Shown here piece by piece: positions 9,443 through 18,437 of a stretch of DNA of 64,000 nt. Every line of letters begins with the position of its first letter. Within the stretch, counting starts at the first letter, position 1. Source of the DNA: an uncultured Collinsella sp. (GTDB taxonomy: Bacteria; Actinomycetota; Coriobacteriia; Coriobacteriales; Coriobacteriaceae); the NCBI GenBank assembly GCA_905213265.1, contig CAJMHR010000001.1:1-64000 (forward strand), given 5' to 3'. The position numbers were made by a program, and so were the translations under genes. A model generated the notes under the pieces. It was given only the letters and a program-made list of their open reading frames with translations, had not been told where the DNA came from and made no database searches.

Positions 9443-10381
9443 TTATTTAGCGGAGACCTTGCCGCTGGCGTCCTTGACGACCTTCATGGCAGAGACGGGG
9501 ATAAAGCCCTGCTCCTCGACGAGCTTGCTCTGGACGTCGTCGGAGAGCATGAACTCCAGGAAGGCTTTGGTGGCGTCGTCGGCGTCCTTTGCACAGTACA
9601 TGTGCTCGGTCGCCCAGATCTTGAAGGAGTCGTCGGTGACGTTCTTGCTCTTGGGCTCGACGCCCTCGACCTTGATGGCGTTGAACTTGGAGCCATCGAA
9701 GTGCGAGAAGTCGAGGTAGGAGATGGCGTTATCGGTGCTGGACATCTGAGTCTGGACGTCGCCGGACTTGTCGAGCTCGGCGTCGCCCTTAAAGTCGACG
9801 GCCTCGTCGCCAAAGACGGCGGCCTCGAAGGTGGCGCGGGTGCCGGAGCCGGCCTTGCGGTTGAGGACGACGATGGTGGCGTCGTCGCCGCCGACCTCCT
9901 TCCAGTTGGTAATCTGACCGGAGAAGATACCCTTGAGCTGCTCGAGGGACAGGTCGTCGACCTTGACGTTCTTGGAGACGACGGGGCCCATGCCCACGAC
10001 GGCGACCTCGTGGTCGACGAGGTTCTTGACTTGATCGGCCTCAAGCTTGGTCTCGGCGAAGACGTCGGAGTTGCCGATGGTGACGGTGCCGGCGGCGACA
10101 GCGGTCAGGCCCTTGCCCGAACCGTTACCCGAGCCGGAGACGGAGACATCGGGGTTGGCGTCCATGAACTTCTCGGCAGCGGCCTCGACGAGAGCCTGGA
10201 ACGAAGAGGCACCGTCGTAGGTCACCTCGCCGGAGACGGACTCGGCAGCAGCGGCGCTACCCTTGTCGGCGGCATCGGATGCGCCGGAGCCGCCGCACCC
10301 AACGAGGCCGAGACCGACGATGCTGGCAAAACCACCAGCGAGGCCGAGGAACTGACGACGAGAATAAGCCTGATCGAGCAT
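9443..10381 (-). CDS. pstS: Phosphate-binding lipoprotein PstS
   Basis: A 312-residue extracellular phosphate receptor. The start MLDQAYSRRQFLGLAGG has AAGGAAG upstream. The signal peptide carries both a twin-arginine-like SRRQFLG and a lipobox LVGC (Cys near 29), so it is probably a Tat-exported lipoprotein. Phosphate-binding segments include YDGASSF near the mature N-terminus, GSGNGSGKG, and NRKAGSGTRATFE in the middle of the protein. It is the first gene of the pst operon. No PHO-box could be confidently assigned in the 200 bp upstream. Confidence 0.95.
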   Translation of the reverse strand: MLDQAYSRRQFLGLAGGFASIVGLGLVGCGGSGASDAADKGSAAAAESVSGEVTYDGASSFQALVEAAAEKFMDANPDVSVSGSGNGSGKGLTAVAAGTVTIGNSDVFAETKLEADQVKNLVDHEVAVVGMGPVVSKNVKVDDLSLEQLKGIFSGQITNWKEVGGDDATIVVLNRKAGSGTRATFEAAVFGDEAVDFKGDAELDKSGDVQTQMSSTDNAISYLDFSHFDGSKFNAIKVEGVEPKSKNVTDDSFKIWATEHMYCAKDADDATKAFLEFMLSDDVQSKLVEEQGFIPVSAMKVVKDASGKVSAK

Positions 10382-10582
10382 GATCTTCCTTTCGTACATG
10401 CGACTCGCGGGCACCCTGCCCGCTTTGCTGTTTGGAAAGATACGACCCCGACCGGGCAGCACCCGCGCCAACTGCGGTTTTTTACGGGCATCTGATAGAC
10501 CCTTACCGCAAGCTCTGCCCAGCCTTTACAAACGGATAACAATCCAGCGCCGAACATGGCGCACCTTTTACACCAGAGCAAA

Positions 10583-10640
10583 GTAGTCATTGGGGACGTT
10601 CTTGTTTGACCAGTCATTTAAGAACGTCCCTAATGACTAC
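10583..10640. repeat. Palindromic repeat, GTAGTCATTGGGGACGTTCTT family, copy 1
   Basis: Arms of 21 bases pair with a single G/T mismatch across a 16-base loop. Closely related arms occur at 20186-20243, and half-copies near 17115-17152 and 20322-20360. Each accompanies one of the three structured elements described separately, so this looks like a dispersed REP-type unit rather than a terminator of one gene. It sits in the intergenic region upstream of pstS (10382-10813), which holds no protein gene. Confidence 0.85.
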
Positions 10641-10645
10641 CCCAG

Positions 10646-10813
10646 CAACGCCGATGTTTTGGCGACGACAGCGAAAGCCCGCCAGAGCGAGCAAGGTGCC
10701 TTGAAACGAGGTGGCATTGATCTTTTGATCATGCCACCGAAGTTGAAAGGCAGATTGCCGCTCTTGCGGGCTTGTAGCGTCGACTGGTTACGCGGTTTGG
10801 TAAAACCGCGTAA
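10646..10813. repeat. Multi-helix structured element, copy A
   Basis: This 168-bp sequence shares its architecture with 17178-17347 and 20358-20521. Helices seen: CGCC/GGCG near 10650-10664; a long stem joining CCCGCCAGAGCG and GCAA (10678-10694) with TTGCCGCTCTTGCGGG (10755-10770); GTGGCATTGATC-TTTT-GATCATGCCAC (10711-10737); and GTTACGCGG/CCGCGTAAC (10788-10813). Paired bases change together between copies. The element touches the stop codon of the minus-strand peptidase gene, so it would be its 3' UTR. No matching known RNA family is recognised. Confidence 0.8.
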
Positions 10814-12250
10814 CTATAGTTCGAGTTCGTTGAGGCGCAGGATGGCCACGATATAAATCTTGAGCGCCTGCTTGAGCTGTTCCTCGTTGGCGCACTCGTT
10901 GGGACCGTGCATCTGGCCGCCCCACTCGGGCAGCTCCAGGCCGGTCTCTTCAGGGCCAAACGAGACGGCGCGGGCAAAGTTGCGCGCATAGGTGCCACCG
11001 CCCATGGCAAAGGGCTCAGCATGCTTGCCCGTAAACTCGTTATAGGTATCAATAAGCGCCTTCACGGCCGGATCGTCGGCAGACACCGAGAACGGCACCT
11101 TAGCGCGACCCAGCTGGCACGTCACGCCAAAACGGCCCACGAGCGGGTCGAACTGCTCGCGGATGGTATCGGCACTGGTGCTATCGGGGAAGCGGACGTC
11201 GATGACCTGCTCAATATGGTCATCCGCCACGCGGATGACGCCAGCGTTGCAGGTAAGCGGGCCAAACGCCGGACTCGTCGCATCGATACCCAGGCCGCGG
11301 CCATAGGCATCCGCATGCACAAAGGCCAGGAACTTGACGAACTCGTGCTCGGCAGGCGTCAGCAGGCGCTCGTCGCGTGCACCAAACGCGTCCTCGGCCT
11401 CGCGCAGATACGCCACGATCAGGCCGACGGCGTTAATCGTTCCCTCGGGCATCGAGGCATGACCGCCAATGCCATGGGCAAAAATCTGCGCGTGCCCGTT
11501 ATCGAGCGCCGTGATCTCCAGGCGGTCGGCGTTCTCAACGGGCGCCGGCAGCTCATCGGCGGCAATCGCGAGCTCGCAGATGGACTGCGACGGAATGGCG
11601 TTGCTCGCCTCGGCACCGCTCCAGGACACAATGCGCCCGCCGTCGATCTTGGGGCTCACAAACGTCGCCCCAAACTGGCCCTTCTCAGCATTGCAGACCG
11701 GGAACTCGGCATCGGGCGTAAACAAAAAGTCGGGGTCTGCGTGGTCCTCCAGATAATGGTGAACGTCGGACATGCCCACTTCCTCATCGCAGCCCAGCAG
11801 CGCGCGGAAGGTATAGCGCGGCACAATGCCGTGCTTGAGCAGGTAGGCGCCGGCGTAGAGCGACAACACCGCCGGACCCTTGTCGTCGATCACGCCGCGG
11901 CCGAGCAGCCAGCCCTCGCGACGCTCCATCGCAAACGGGTCGGTGTTCCAGCCGGGGCCGGCGGGCACCACGTCCACGTGGCAGATGGTCGCGAGCTGCT
12001 TGTCGCCGCGACCCGGGATATCGGCGATTCCCACATAGCCCCCGTCGTCGCTCGTCTGATAGCCGAGCTTTTGCGCAATGCCGAGCGCGCAATCGAGCGC
12101 GTCACGGACCGGGCGGCCAAACGGCGCACCGGGCTCCGCATCGGCAGCAACGGCCACGGACGGATAGCTCACCAGTTGTTCGATATCGGCAACGACATCC
12201 TCCCAGACCTCGTCGACATACTCGGCAACGCTCTGCTCCACCTGATTCAT
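10814..12250 (-). CDS. M20-family dipeptidase (PepV-like)
   Basis: A 478-residue zinc peptidase, likely a cytoplasmic dipeptidase of the PepV/Sapep group. The start MNQVEQSVAEYVDE follows a strong AAGGAGG. Metal and catalytic segments: ICHVDVVPAGPGW (His/Asp, around 87), RGVIDDKGP (bridging Asp, around 118), CDEEVG (catalytic Glu, around 152) and a C-terminal GGGTYARNF. A lid-like domain lies between. The stop codon is immediately followed by structured element copy A. Specificity for unusual dipeptides is not resolved by sequence. Confidence 0.9.
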   Translation of the reverse strand: MNQVEQSVAEYVDEVWEDVVADIEQLVSYPSVAVAADAEPGAPFGRPVRDALDCALGIAQKLGYQTSDDGGYVGIADIPGRGDKQLATICHVDVVPAGPGWNTDPFAMERREGWLLGRGVIDDKGPAVLSLYAGAYLLKHGIVPRYTFRALLGCDEEVGMSDVHHYLEDHADPDFLFTPDAEFPVCNAEKGQFGATFVSPKIDGGRIVSWSGAEASNAIPSQSICELAIAADELPAPVENADRLEITALDNGHAQIFAHGIGGHASMPEGTINAVGLIVAYLREAEDAFGARDERLLTPAEHEFVKFLAFVHADAYGRGLGIDATSPAFGPLTCNAGVIRVADDHIEQVIDVRFPDSTSADTIREQFDPLVGRFGVTCQLGRAKVPFSVSADDPAVKALIDTYNEFTGKHAEPFAMGGGTYARNFARAVSFGPEETGLELPEWGGQMHGPNECANEEQLKQALKIYIVAILRLNELEL

Positions 12251-12305
12251 GAACGACCTCCTTACCAATGAGCGACGGGTACGCCCGCCCCTCACATTAT
12301 GTCTA

Positions 12306-12968
12306 TTAGATAGCGAAAAGTTTAGCAAGCTCGGCCACCGAGTGCACCACCGCATCGGCGCCCGCGGCCTCGTGCTCCCCCGGCGCTGCCGCGCCCGAAT
12401 AGATGCCGATGCACGGCACGCCCATCGCGTGCGCGCCCTCCACATCGTTAAAGCGATCGCCGATCATCACGGCATCGTCGGCCGTCGCGCCGAGCGCCGC
12501 CAGGGCATCGCGAACCGAATCGGCCTTGGTCTCGCGTCCCTGCGGCGGATTCATGCCAACCACAGCTTCGAACTGGCAAAGCCCCAGCTCATGAACCATA
12601 TCGATGCACTTCGCCTCCATGCGAGACGTCGCCACGGCCATACGCTTGCCCTGGGCGGCCAACCCATCCAGCAGCTCGGGGACCCCATCGAACACGGGGT
12701 ACTCCTCCGGCCCCAGCTCATCAAAAAAGGCGCGGTACTCGTCGGCCACCACAAGCGACTCCTCGCGGGAAAAGCCGTAAAAGTCGTGAAAGCTCTTCCA
12801 CAGGGGCGGCCCGATCATACGGCGCAGATCACCCATCTGCGCCTCCGAAAACCCGCGCGCAGCCAGCGTCTTGCGCGTCGAGGTCATCACTGCCCGGCCC
12901 GTATCTGCCACCGTGCCGTCAAAATCGAACAGCACAACCGGCCGCTCGCAAAGTTGCAATGCCGCCAT
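12306..12968 (-). CDS. HAD-superfamily phosphatase (phosphoglycolate phosphatase-like)
   Basis: A 220-residue HAD-IA hydrolase with a helical C1 cap. Motifs: LFDFDGTVADTG (nucleophile near residue 13), RRMIGPPLWKSF in the cap (typical of Gph/PpaX relatives), ATSRM as motif II, and GDRFNDVEGAHAMGVP as motif IV. An alternative ATG 33 bp upstream is possible, but the chosen one follows GAAGAAGGG. It lies upstream of, and on the same strand as, the dipeptidase, with a 55-bp gap. The substrate could be phosphoglycolate, pyrophosphate or a sugar phosphate. Confidence 0.87.
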   Translation of the reverse strand: MAALQLCERPVVLFDFDGTVADTGRAVMTSTRKTLAARGFSEAQMGDLRRMIGPPLWKSFHDFYGFSREESLVVADEYRAFFDELGPEEYPVFDGVPELLDGLAAQGKRMAVATSRMEAKCIDMVHELGLCQFEAVVGMNPPQGRETKADSVRDALAALGATADDAVMIGDRFNDVEGAHAMGVPCIGIYSGAAAPGEHEAAGADAVVHSVAELAKLFAI

Positions 12969-13124
12969 CGGCACCCTTCTTCCCCAGTTGATGATTTCCA
13001 CACCACCGCTTCAAACTGTTGACTATTCAACAATTGAACCTAGCAATGTAGAGCAACTCCACTATACTTGTCGCACTTTGCTTTCAGAAGGCGGCGCTGC
13101 CGCGCCCCAACGAAAGGTGCAATT

Positions 13125-13985
13125 ATGTCTTTTGCCATCATAACCGACTCCACGTCGGACATCTCCCCCGCCCGCGCCCAAGAGCTCGGCATTTACGTGA
13201 TTCCGCTGCATGTGATTATCGAGGGCGAGGACCTGCTCGACCAGGTGCAGATTACCGCCGAGGAGTACGTCGCCCGCATGGCCGGCTCCGAGCAGCTGCC
13301 GCACACCTCGCAGCCGAGCGCCGGCGAGTTCAAGGCACTCTTCGACCGCGTACGCGCCGACGGCCACGATAGCGCGATCTTTATCTCGCTATGCAGCGAG
13401 TGGTCCGCCTGCTATGCCAACGCATGCCTGACGGCCGAAACCCACGAGCTCGACGTGCGCTGCATCGATTCGCGCACCGGCTCGGGCGCCGAGGGCCTGC
13501 TGGTGGAGTACGCGCTGGCCATGCGCGAGGACGGCCGCAGCCTGGACGAGACCGAGGCGCAGATCCGCGCGACCCTGCCCGACGCCCACCTGTTGCTGAT
13601 TCCGCGCACGCTCGAGAACCTCGTTAAGAACGGCCGCGCGCCCAAGCTCGCCGGCCAGTTGACGCAGATGCTCAACATTCGCCTGGCCGTTTCGCCGGAG
13701 TGGAAATCGGGCGAGATCAAGGCCGTCAAAAAGGGCCGCGGCGCCAAGCGCATCGTTGCCAACACCATGACCGATTGCCTCGCATTTTTGGCCGAGCATC
13801 CGGGCTCCAGCGTGCGCGTGCTCACGACCGGCGCCGCCGAGGAGCAGGAACTTGTCAACGAGGCGCTCGCGGGCCAGGACTACGTAGACGCCGGCACTGG
13901 CCCCATCGGCTGCACCATCGCCACCCACGTAGGCGTCGATGCCATCGCCATCAGCTACTGCCCCCGCTACCAGCCCATCCACTAG
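13125..13985 (+). CDS. DegV-family fatty-acid-binding protein
   Basis: A 286-residue DegV (EDD-fold) protein. Family members bind a fatty acid in a cleft and act as the binding subunit of bacterial fatty acid kinase (FakB). The N-terminal FAIITDSTSDISP, the LPHTSQPSAGEF segment, RCIDSRTGSGAEGLL and the ENLVKNGRAPKLAGQL segment are typical. CGAAAGGTG precedes the ATG. A second DegV protein occurs at 27990-28880, consistent with the several FakB paralogues usual in these genomes. No FakA kinase is in the window. Confidence 0.92.
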   Translation: MSFAIITDSTSDISPARAQELGIYVIPLHVIIEGEDLLDQVQITAEEYVARMAGSEQLPHTSQPSAGEFKALFDRVRADGHDSAIFISLCSEWSACYANACLTAETHELDVRCIDSRTGSGAEGLLVEYALAMREDGRSLDETEAQIRATLPDAHLLLIPRTLENLVKNGRAPKLAGQLTQMLNIRLAVSPEWKSGEIKAVKKGRGAKRIVANTMTDCLAFLAEHPGSSVRVLTTGAAEEQELVNEALAGQDYVDAGTGPIGCTIATHVGVDAIAISYCPRYQPIH

Positions 13986-14000
13986 GGGCACCTTTACCTC

Positions 14001-14064
14001 TTGCGGTGGAATAGGGACTGTTTTTTGGCTTATTAGCCGCCAATCAATCCCTATTCCACCGCAA
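14001..14064. repeat. Perfect 17-bp inverted repeat between convergent genes
   Basis: TTGCGGTGGAATAGGGA and its exact complement TCCCTATTCCACCGCAA flank a 30-base loop containing TTTTTTGGC and GCC. It lies between the DegV stop and the convergent toxin stop. Its layout resembles the palindrome at 20253-20316. It may serve both genes as a terminator, but lacks a following T-tract. Confidence 0.8.
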
Positions 14065-14079
14065 CTTAGAAATCGGCGA

Positions 14080-14388
14080 TCAGCCCAGCGGACCCTGAAA
14101 CAGTTCCTGATGAGTGCCCATTCTCACCAGCCTAATCACTGGGTTAGTCTTATGGGGAAGATAAAGAACGACCACATCGACCAAGCCATCGGATAGGTGG
14201 AAATCGATGTGGCCGTTGTAGTTTCCGCCCGGGTTTGAGAGCTCGTGGGCGCCATACTCCGCCGGAAGTGACCCATGAGCCACAAGCTCTGCAACCGCCG
14301 CTTTAAACTCACTTTTTAGCTGCGGATGCATGCGCATCGTTCGTTTGTAGTCCACCTTAAATTGAGCCTCGACTTTAATCTCGAACAT
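14080..14388 (-). CDS. YafQ/RelE-family toxin
   Basis: A 102-residue protein of the RelE/ParE superfamily, probably a ribosome-dependent mRNA endonuclease. The pattern FKVDYKRTMRMHPQLKSEFKAAV, then AEYGAHELSNPGG, GHIDFHLSDG, DVVVLY and IRLVRMGTHQELF fits YafQ. His residues at the HELSN, GHIDFHL and THQELF positions match catalytic-site positions in that family. It begins 2 bp after the antitoxin stop, so the pair is one operon. Likely silenced by the DinJ-like partner. Confidence 0.88.
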   Translation of the reverse strand: MFEIKVEAQFKVDYKRTMRMHPQLKSEFKAAVAELVAHGSLPAEYGAHELSNPGGNYNGHIDFHLSDGLVDVVVLYLPHKTNPVIRLVRMGTHQELFQGPLG

Positions 14389-14390
14389 CG

Positions 14391-14690
14391 CTATTCCTCA
14401 TCGAGGAATGACATAAGCTCATCAGCGTTATTGAATGACAGGCTATCGTCCGGCAAAATCCCCAGCTCATGAGCCTCGGCGATCACCATGGCGCGCCTCG
14501 TCACCTCGTTGGGCACCTCCGCCCTTCCTACAATCTCAAAAGGAATCTTTCGCTGATTTACCAGCTGCCGAACGGCAAGATTGAGATAGGAATTGAGGCT
14601 GAGGCCGACCGAATCCAAGAACTCAGTCGCCTGCTCCTTGAGCCCCTCTTCGATTCGAACCGTCGTAGGCTTAACTGTTGCTGTAGACAT
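14391..14690 (-). CDS. RelB/DinJ-family antitoxin
   Basis: A 99-residue ribbon-helix-helix antitoxin. The DNA-binding N-terminus TTVRIEEGLKEQATEFLDSVGLSLNSYLNLAVRQLV and the following RKIPFEI are typical of DinJ. The C-terminal half (ELGILPDDSLSFNNADELMSFLDEE) should wrap the toxin. GAGGAGG lies upstream of the ATG. The 36-bp palindrome at 14738-14773 is a likely autoregulatory operator. Confidence 0.92.
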   Translation of the reverse strand: MSTATVKPTTVRIEEGLKEQATEFLDSVGLSLNSYLNLAVRQLVNQRKIPFEIVGRAEVPNEVTRRAMVIAEAHELGILPDDSLSFNNADELMSFLDEE

Positions 14691-14737
14691 TTGCGACCTC
14701 CTCGCCCTCGTCTTTTACACCAGTATACCCAATATAA

Positions 14738-14773
14738 ATGGCAATCTGATGTTAGATAACATCAGATTGCCAT
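14738..14773 (-). promoter_or_regulatory. 36-bp perfect palindrome, likely toxin-antitoxin operator
   Basis: ATGGCAATCTGATGTTA and TAACATCAGATTGCCAT are exact complements around a 2-bp centre. On the minus strand a TATACT -10 box lies shortly downstream, with the palindrome covering the -35 position, 48-83 bp before the antitoxin start. DinJ/RelB complexes commonly bind such sites. It could instead form a hairpin after the LOG gene, which ends 30 bp away on the same strand, but no T-tract follows. Confidence 0.75.
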
Positions 14774-14803
14774 GCGTATTCATGTCGCGTGGGCACGATT
14801 GAT

Positions 14804-15562
14804 CTACATCAGCCCGCTGAGCGCAATGTCAACGGCCTCGTTGAGGTCGTCGGTAATGTGTACCAGATCCGGATCGAGCGGGCTAATCATACCGGTGCTC
14901 ATCACCGGGCCGTTGAGCCAGTCGAATAGGCCCTGCCAGTACTCGGTGCCCACCAGTACGAGCGGCATGCGCTTGACCTTGTGCGTCTGCACCAGCGTGA
15001 GCACCTCGAACATCTCGTCGAGCGTGCCGAAACCGCCGGGGAACACGATGGCACCCGAGCTGTACTTAACGAACATGGTCTTACGCACAAAGAAGTAGCG
15101 GAAGTCCATACCCAGGTTCACGTATTTGTTGAGCCCCTGCTCGTGCGGAAGCTCGATACCCAAGCCGACCGACTTGCCGTTGGCACTCGCCGCCCCCCTG
15201 TTGGCCGCCTCCATAATGCCGGGGCCGCCGCCGGTGATAACCGCCACGCCGCGCTGCGCGATCTTGCGGCCGACCGTGCGCGCCGCCTTGTAGAGCGGAT
15301 CGGTCTTGGGCGTGCGGGCACTGCCGAAGATGGTCACCGCGGGCCCGAGCTCGGCAAGCGCGCCAAAGCCATCGACGAATTCTGCCTGAATACGAAGGAC
15401 GCGCCACGGATCGGCATGCAACCAGTCGGTTGAATCTTCGGGCGCCAGCAGGTTGGCGTAGGTGTTGTCCTTAGGAATCATGGGGCCGCGCATGACCACG
15501 GGGCCGCGGCGGTACGTCTCGTCGTAGGCGGGCTCGCCCTCGACGTTCTCATTCTTAATCAT
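14804..15562 (-). CDS. LOG-family protein (lysine decarboxylase-like nucleotide phosphoribohydrolase)
   Basis: A 252-residue Rossmann-fold protein. GGGPGIMEAANRGA (near 110) and PGGFGTLDEMFEVLTLVQ (near 170) are the LOG motifs; the second contains the PGGxGTxxE active site used by cytokinin-activating phosphoribohydrolases and bacterial nucleotide-5'-monophosphate glycosidases. The start MIKNENVEG follows GATAGGAG. The old label lysine decarboxylase is misleading for this family. It lies just after the tgt terminator, so probably has its own promoter. Confidence 0.9.
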   Translation of the reverse strand: MIKNENVEGEPAYDETYRRGPVVMRGPMIPKDNTYANLLAPEDSTDWLHADPWRVLRIQAEFVDGFGALAELGPAVTIFGSARTPKTDPLYKAARTVGRKIAQRGVAVITGGGPGIMEAANRGAASANGKSVGLGIELPHEQGLNKYVNLGMDFRYFFVRKTMFVKYSSGAIVFPGGFGTLDEMFEVLTLVQTHKVKRMPLVLVGTEYWQGLFDWLNGPVMSTGMISPLDPDLVHITDDLNEAVDIALSGLM

Positions 15563-15577
15563 GGGTGCTCCTATCGA

Positions 15578-15625
15578 GAAAAAGAAAACGGGCGGGGTCG
15601 ACGCCATGCGTCAAACACCCGCCCG
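15578..15625 (-). terminator. Rho-independent terminator, probably of tgt
   Basis: On the minus strand CGGGCGGGTGT pairs with ACCCCGCCCG across a 16-base loop and is followed by TTTTCTTTTTC. It lies about 150 bp past the tgt stop and just before the LOG gene start. Confidence 0.8.
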
Positions 15626-15774
15626 AACATCAACTATTCGGTATGGTACCCACGATGCATCAAGTGCTTGCAAGCTATCGGTCAGCGGTCGTGCGGCCGG
15701 TGTCAGCAAATGTGACGACCGGCCGCCGCTCGCCCCTTGCCGTTGCCCGCGCTCTGCAAGCGCCCGCGCCGCTC

Positions 15775-16914
<1,140 letters not shown>

Positions 16915-17026
16915 AAACTGGAACTCCTTGGTTGCGGTTCATACGCAAACCATTATACGGGCAACCCGCAAGAAGCACCGACTCGACAGAAACTAGTGCA
17001 TTAGGATCAGGTTCCCGAGCCGGTCG

Positions 17027-17097
17027 TTGGGGACAGTCTTCAGCGCCATCTTGCAAAGGAATGTCCCAATCTGCCGATACTTAGGGACTGTCCCCAA
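17027..17097. repeat. Dispersed GGGGAC-type inverted repeat
   Basis: TTGGGGACAGTC pairs exactly with GACTGTCCCCAA across 47 bases that contain a second diverged pair (AATGTCCCAA / TTAGGGAC). A half-copy of the 10583-type repeat (TCATTTAAGAACG, CCCCCAACGACTAC) follows to 17152. The region 16915-17177 otherwise holds only the tgt upstream sequence and no protein gene. Confidence 0.65.
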
Positions 17098-17177
17098 GTG
17101 CCGGCAAGAGTGTCCCTTATGACTAGTCATTTAAGAACGCCCCCAACGACTACGAGATCATCTCCAACAGCCAAGGC

Positions 17178-17347
17178 AACGCCGATGCTCTGGCGACGTC
17201 AGCGAGCGGTCGCCAGAGCGAACAAATTGGCATGAAAAGAGGGCGGCATAGACCTTCTGGTCATGCCACCCTCTTTGAATGACAAGTTGTCGCCCTGGTG
17301 ACCGCGCAGCGTCGAGCCGTTACGCGGTTTGGAAAAACCGCGTAACC
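17178..17347. repeat. Multi-helix structured element, copy B
   Basis: Second copy of the element at 10646-10813. Helices: CGCC/GGCG (17180-17194); CGGTCGCCAGAGCGAACAA with TTGTCGCCCTGGTGACCG (17207-17303 overall); GGGCGGCATAGACC-TTCT-GGTCATGCCACCC; and GTTACGCGG/CCGCGTAAC near 17319-17346. Relative to copy A, GATC/GATC becomes GACC/GGTC and GCAA/TTGC becomes ACAA/TTGT, preserving pairing. It ends 2 bp from the stop codon of the minus-strand dehydrogenase gene. Confidence 0.8.
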
Positions 17348-17348
17348 T

Positions 17349-18149
17349 CTACGGCCGCTGGCCCATGCCACCCTCGAGGGTGACAGTCTCGCCGTTCATG
17401 TACTTAAAGTCGGGGCCGCAGAGCTGAACGACCACGCGGCCGATTTCCTTCTCGACATCGCCGTAATGGCCCGCCGGCGGCATGTGGACGTTGGCCTTGA
17501 ACGCCTCGGGATAGGCATCCTGGAAGTTCTCGAGCGCAGCTGTCCAGGCAAGCGGGCACACGATGTTGACGTTGATGCCGTCCTTGCCCCATTCGTTGGC
17601 GGCGACGCGGGTCAGACCGCGGATGCCCTCCTTGGCGGCGGCATAGCTGCACTGGCCGTAGTTGCCAAACAGGCCGGCGCCCGAAGCAAAGTTGACCACG
17701 GAGCCCTTGGTCTCCTTCAGGTGTGGGTAGGCCTTCTGCATGTACAGGTAGGTGGCATACAGGCCAGAGTAAATGGCCAGGTTAAACTGGTCCATGGTGT
17801 GATCGGCAATGGTCACGCCCGAAGCGCTGGCCTGAGCGTTGTTGACGACGGCGTCGATGCGGCCGAACTCCTCAATCGCCTTGTCGATAACGTTCTGGAC
17901 GACGGCCTCGTTGTCCTGGCCGGCGGAAACATCGGCCTGAACAGGCAGAACCTTGACGCCGTACTCAGCCTCGAGAGACTCCTTGGCGGCCTCGAGCTTG
18001 GCGACGTTGCGGCCGGTGATGACGAGGTTTGCGCCCTCCTTGGCAAAAGCGATATCGATGCCGTAGCCGATGGAGCCGGCGGAACCGTCCTTGAGCGTAG
18101 CCTTGCCGCCGCCGGTGACGATCACGGTCTTACCAGTGAAAAGTCCCAT
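17349..18149 (-). CDS. Short-chain dehydrogenase/reductase
   Basis: A 266-residue classical-type SDR. The nucleotide-binding loop is VTGGGKATLKDGSAGSIGYGI, with an insertion longer than the usual TGxxxGIG. The usual NNAG reads NNAQ here. The catalytic Ser lies in NFASGAG and YAAAK supplies Tyr and Lys. The C-terminus MNGETVTLEGGMG is standard. GAAAGGAC precedes the ATG. It is not a close match in sequence to the 7-beta-hydroxysteroid dehydrogenase known from Collinsella; substrate unknown. Confidence 0.85.
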   Translation of the reverse strand: MGLFTGKTVIVTGGGKATLKDGSAGSIGYGIDIAFAKEGANLVITGRNVAKLEAAKESLEAEYGVKVLPVQADVSAGQDNEAVVQNVIDKAIEEFGRIDAVVNNAQASASGVTIADHTMDQFNLAIYSGLYATYLYMQKAYPHLKETKGSVVNFASGAGLFGNYGQCSYAAAKEGIRGLTRVAANEWGKDGINVNIVCPLAWTAALENFQDAYPEAFKANVHMPPAGHYGDVEKEIGRVVVQLCGPDFKYMNGETVTLEGGMGQRP

Positions 18150-18437
18150 ACAAAGTCCTTTCGAATCGCGACGGGCACGCCCGCCGACTGCGCGTATCCA
18201 ACTTCACGCGCCAAAAGCTGAAATGCAACTTTAGCGTGTACAAGTGAAAAATAAAGGACACAGCGGGCGAACGGCACAACGTCTTTCGGCGAAGGGAATG
18301 TCAAGCGCAAACTGAATATAGAGGCCGAATTTTTGCTATCCAAGCGAGCCATCGAACACGTTTTGAAACTTTGCTGCGGCGCGCGGGATGTCGGCGCGAG
18401 ACTTTATCATAGGGTGACAAACAACGATGAGGAGCAC

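Noticed and set aside
9224..10495. 423-codon plus-strand frame opposite pstS
   Set aside because: Low-complexity Leu/Gly/Asp-rich antisense of a clear PstS gene.
17349..18149. Bile-acid hydroxysteroid dehydrogenase assignment for the SDR gene
   Set aside because: Collinsella is known for such enzymes, but the sequence does not resemble the known 7-beta enzyme and the NNAQ and long glycine loop give no substrate clue.
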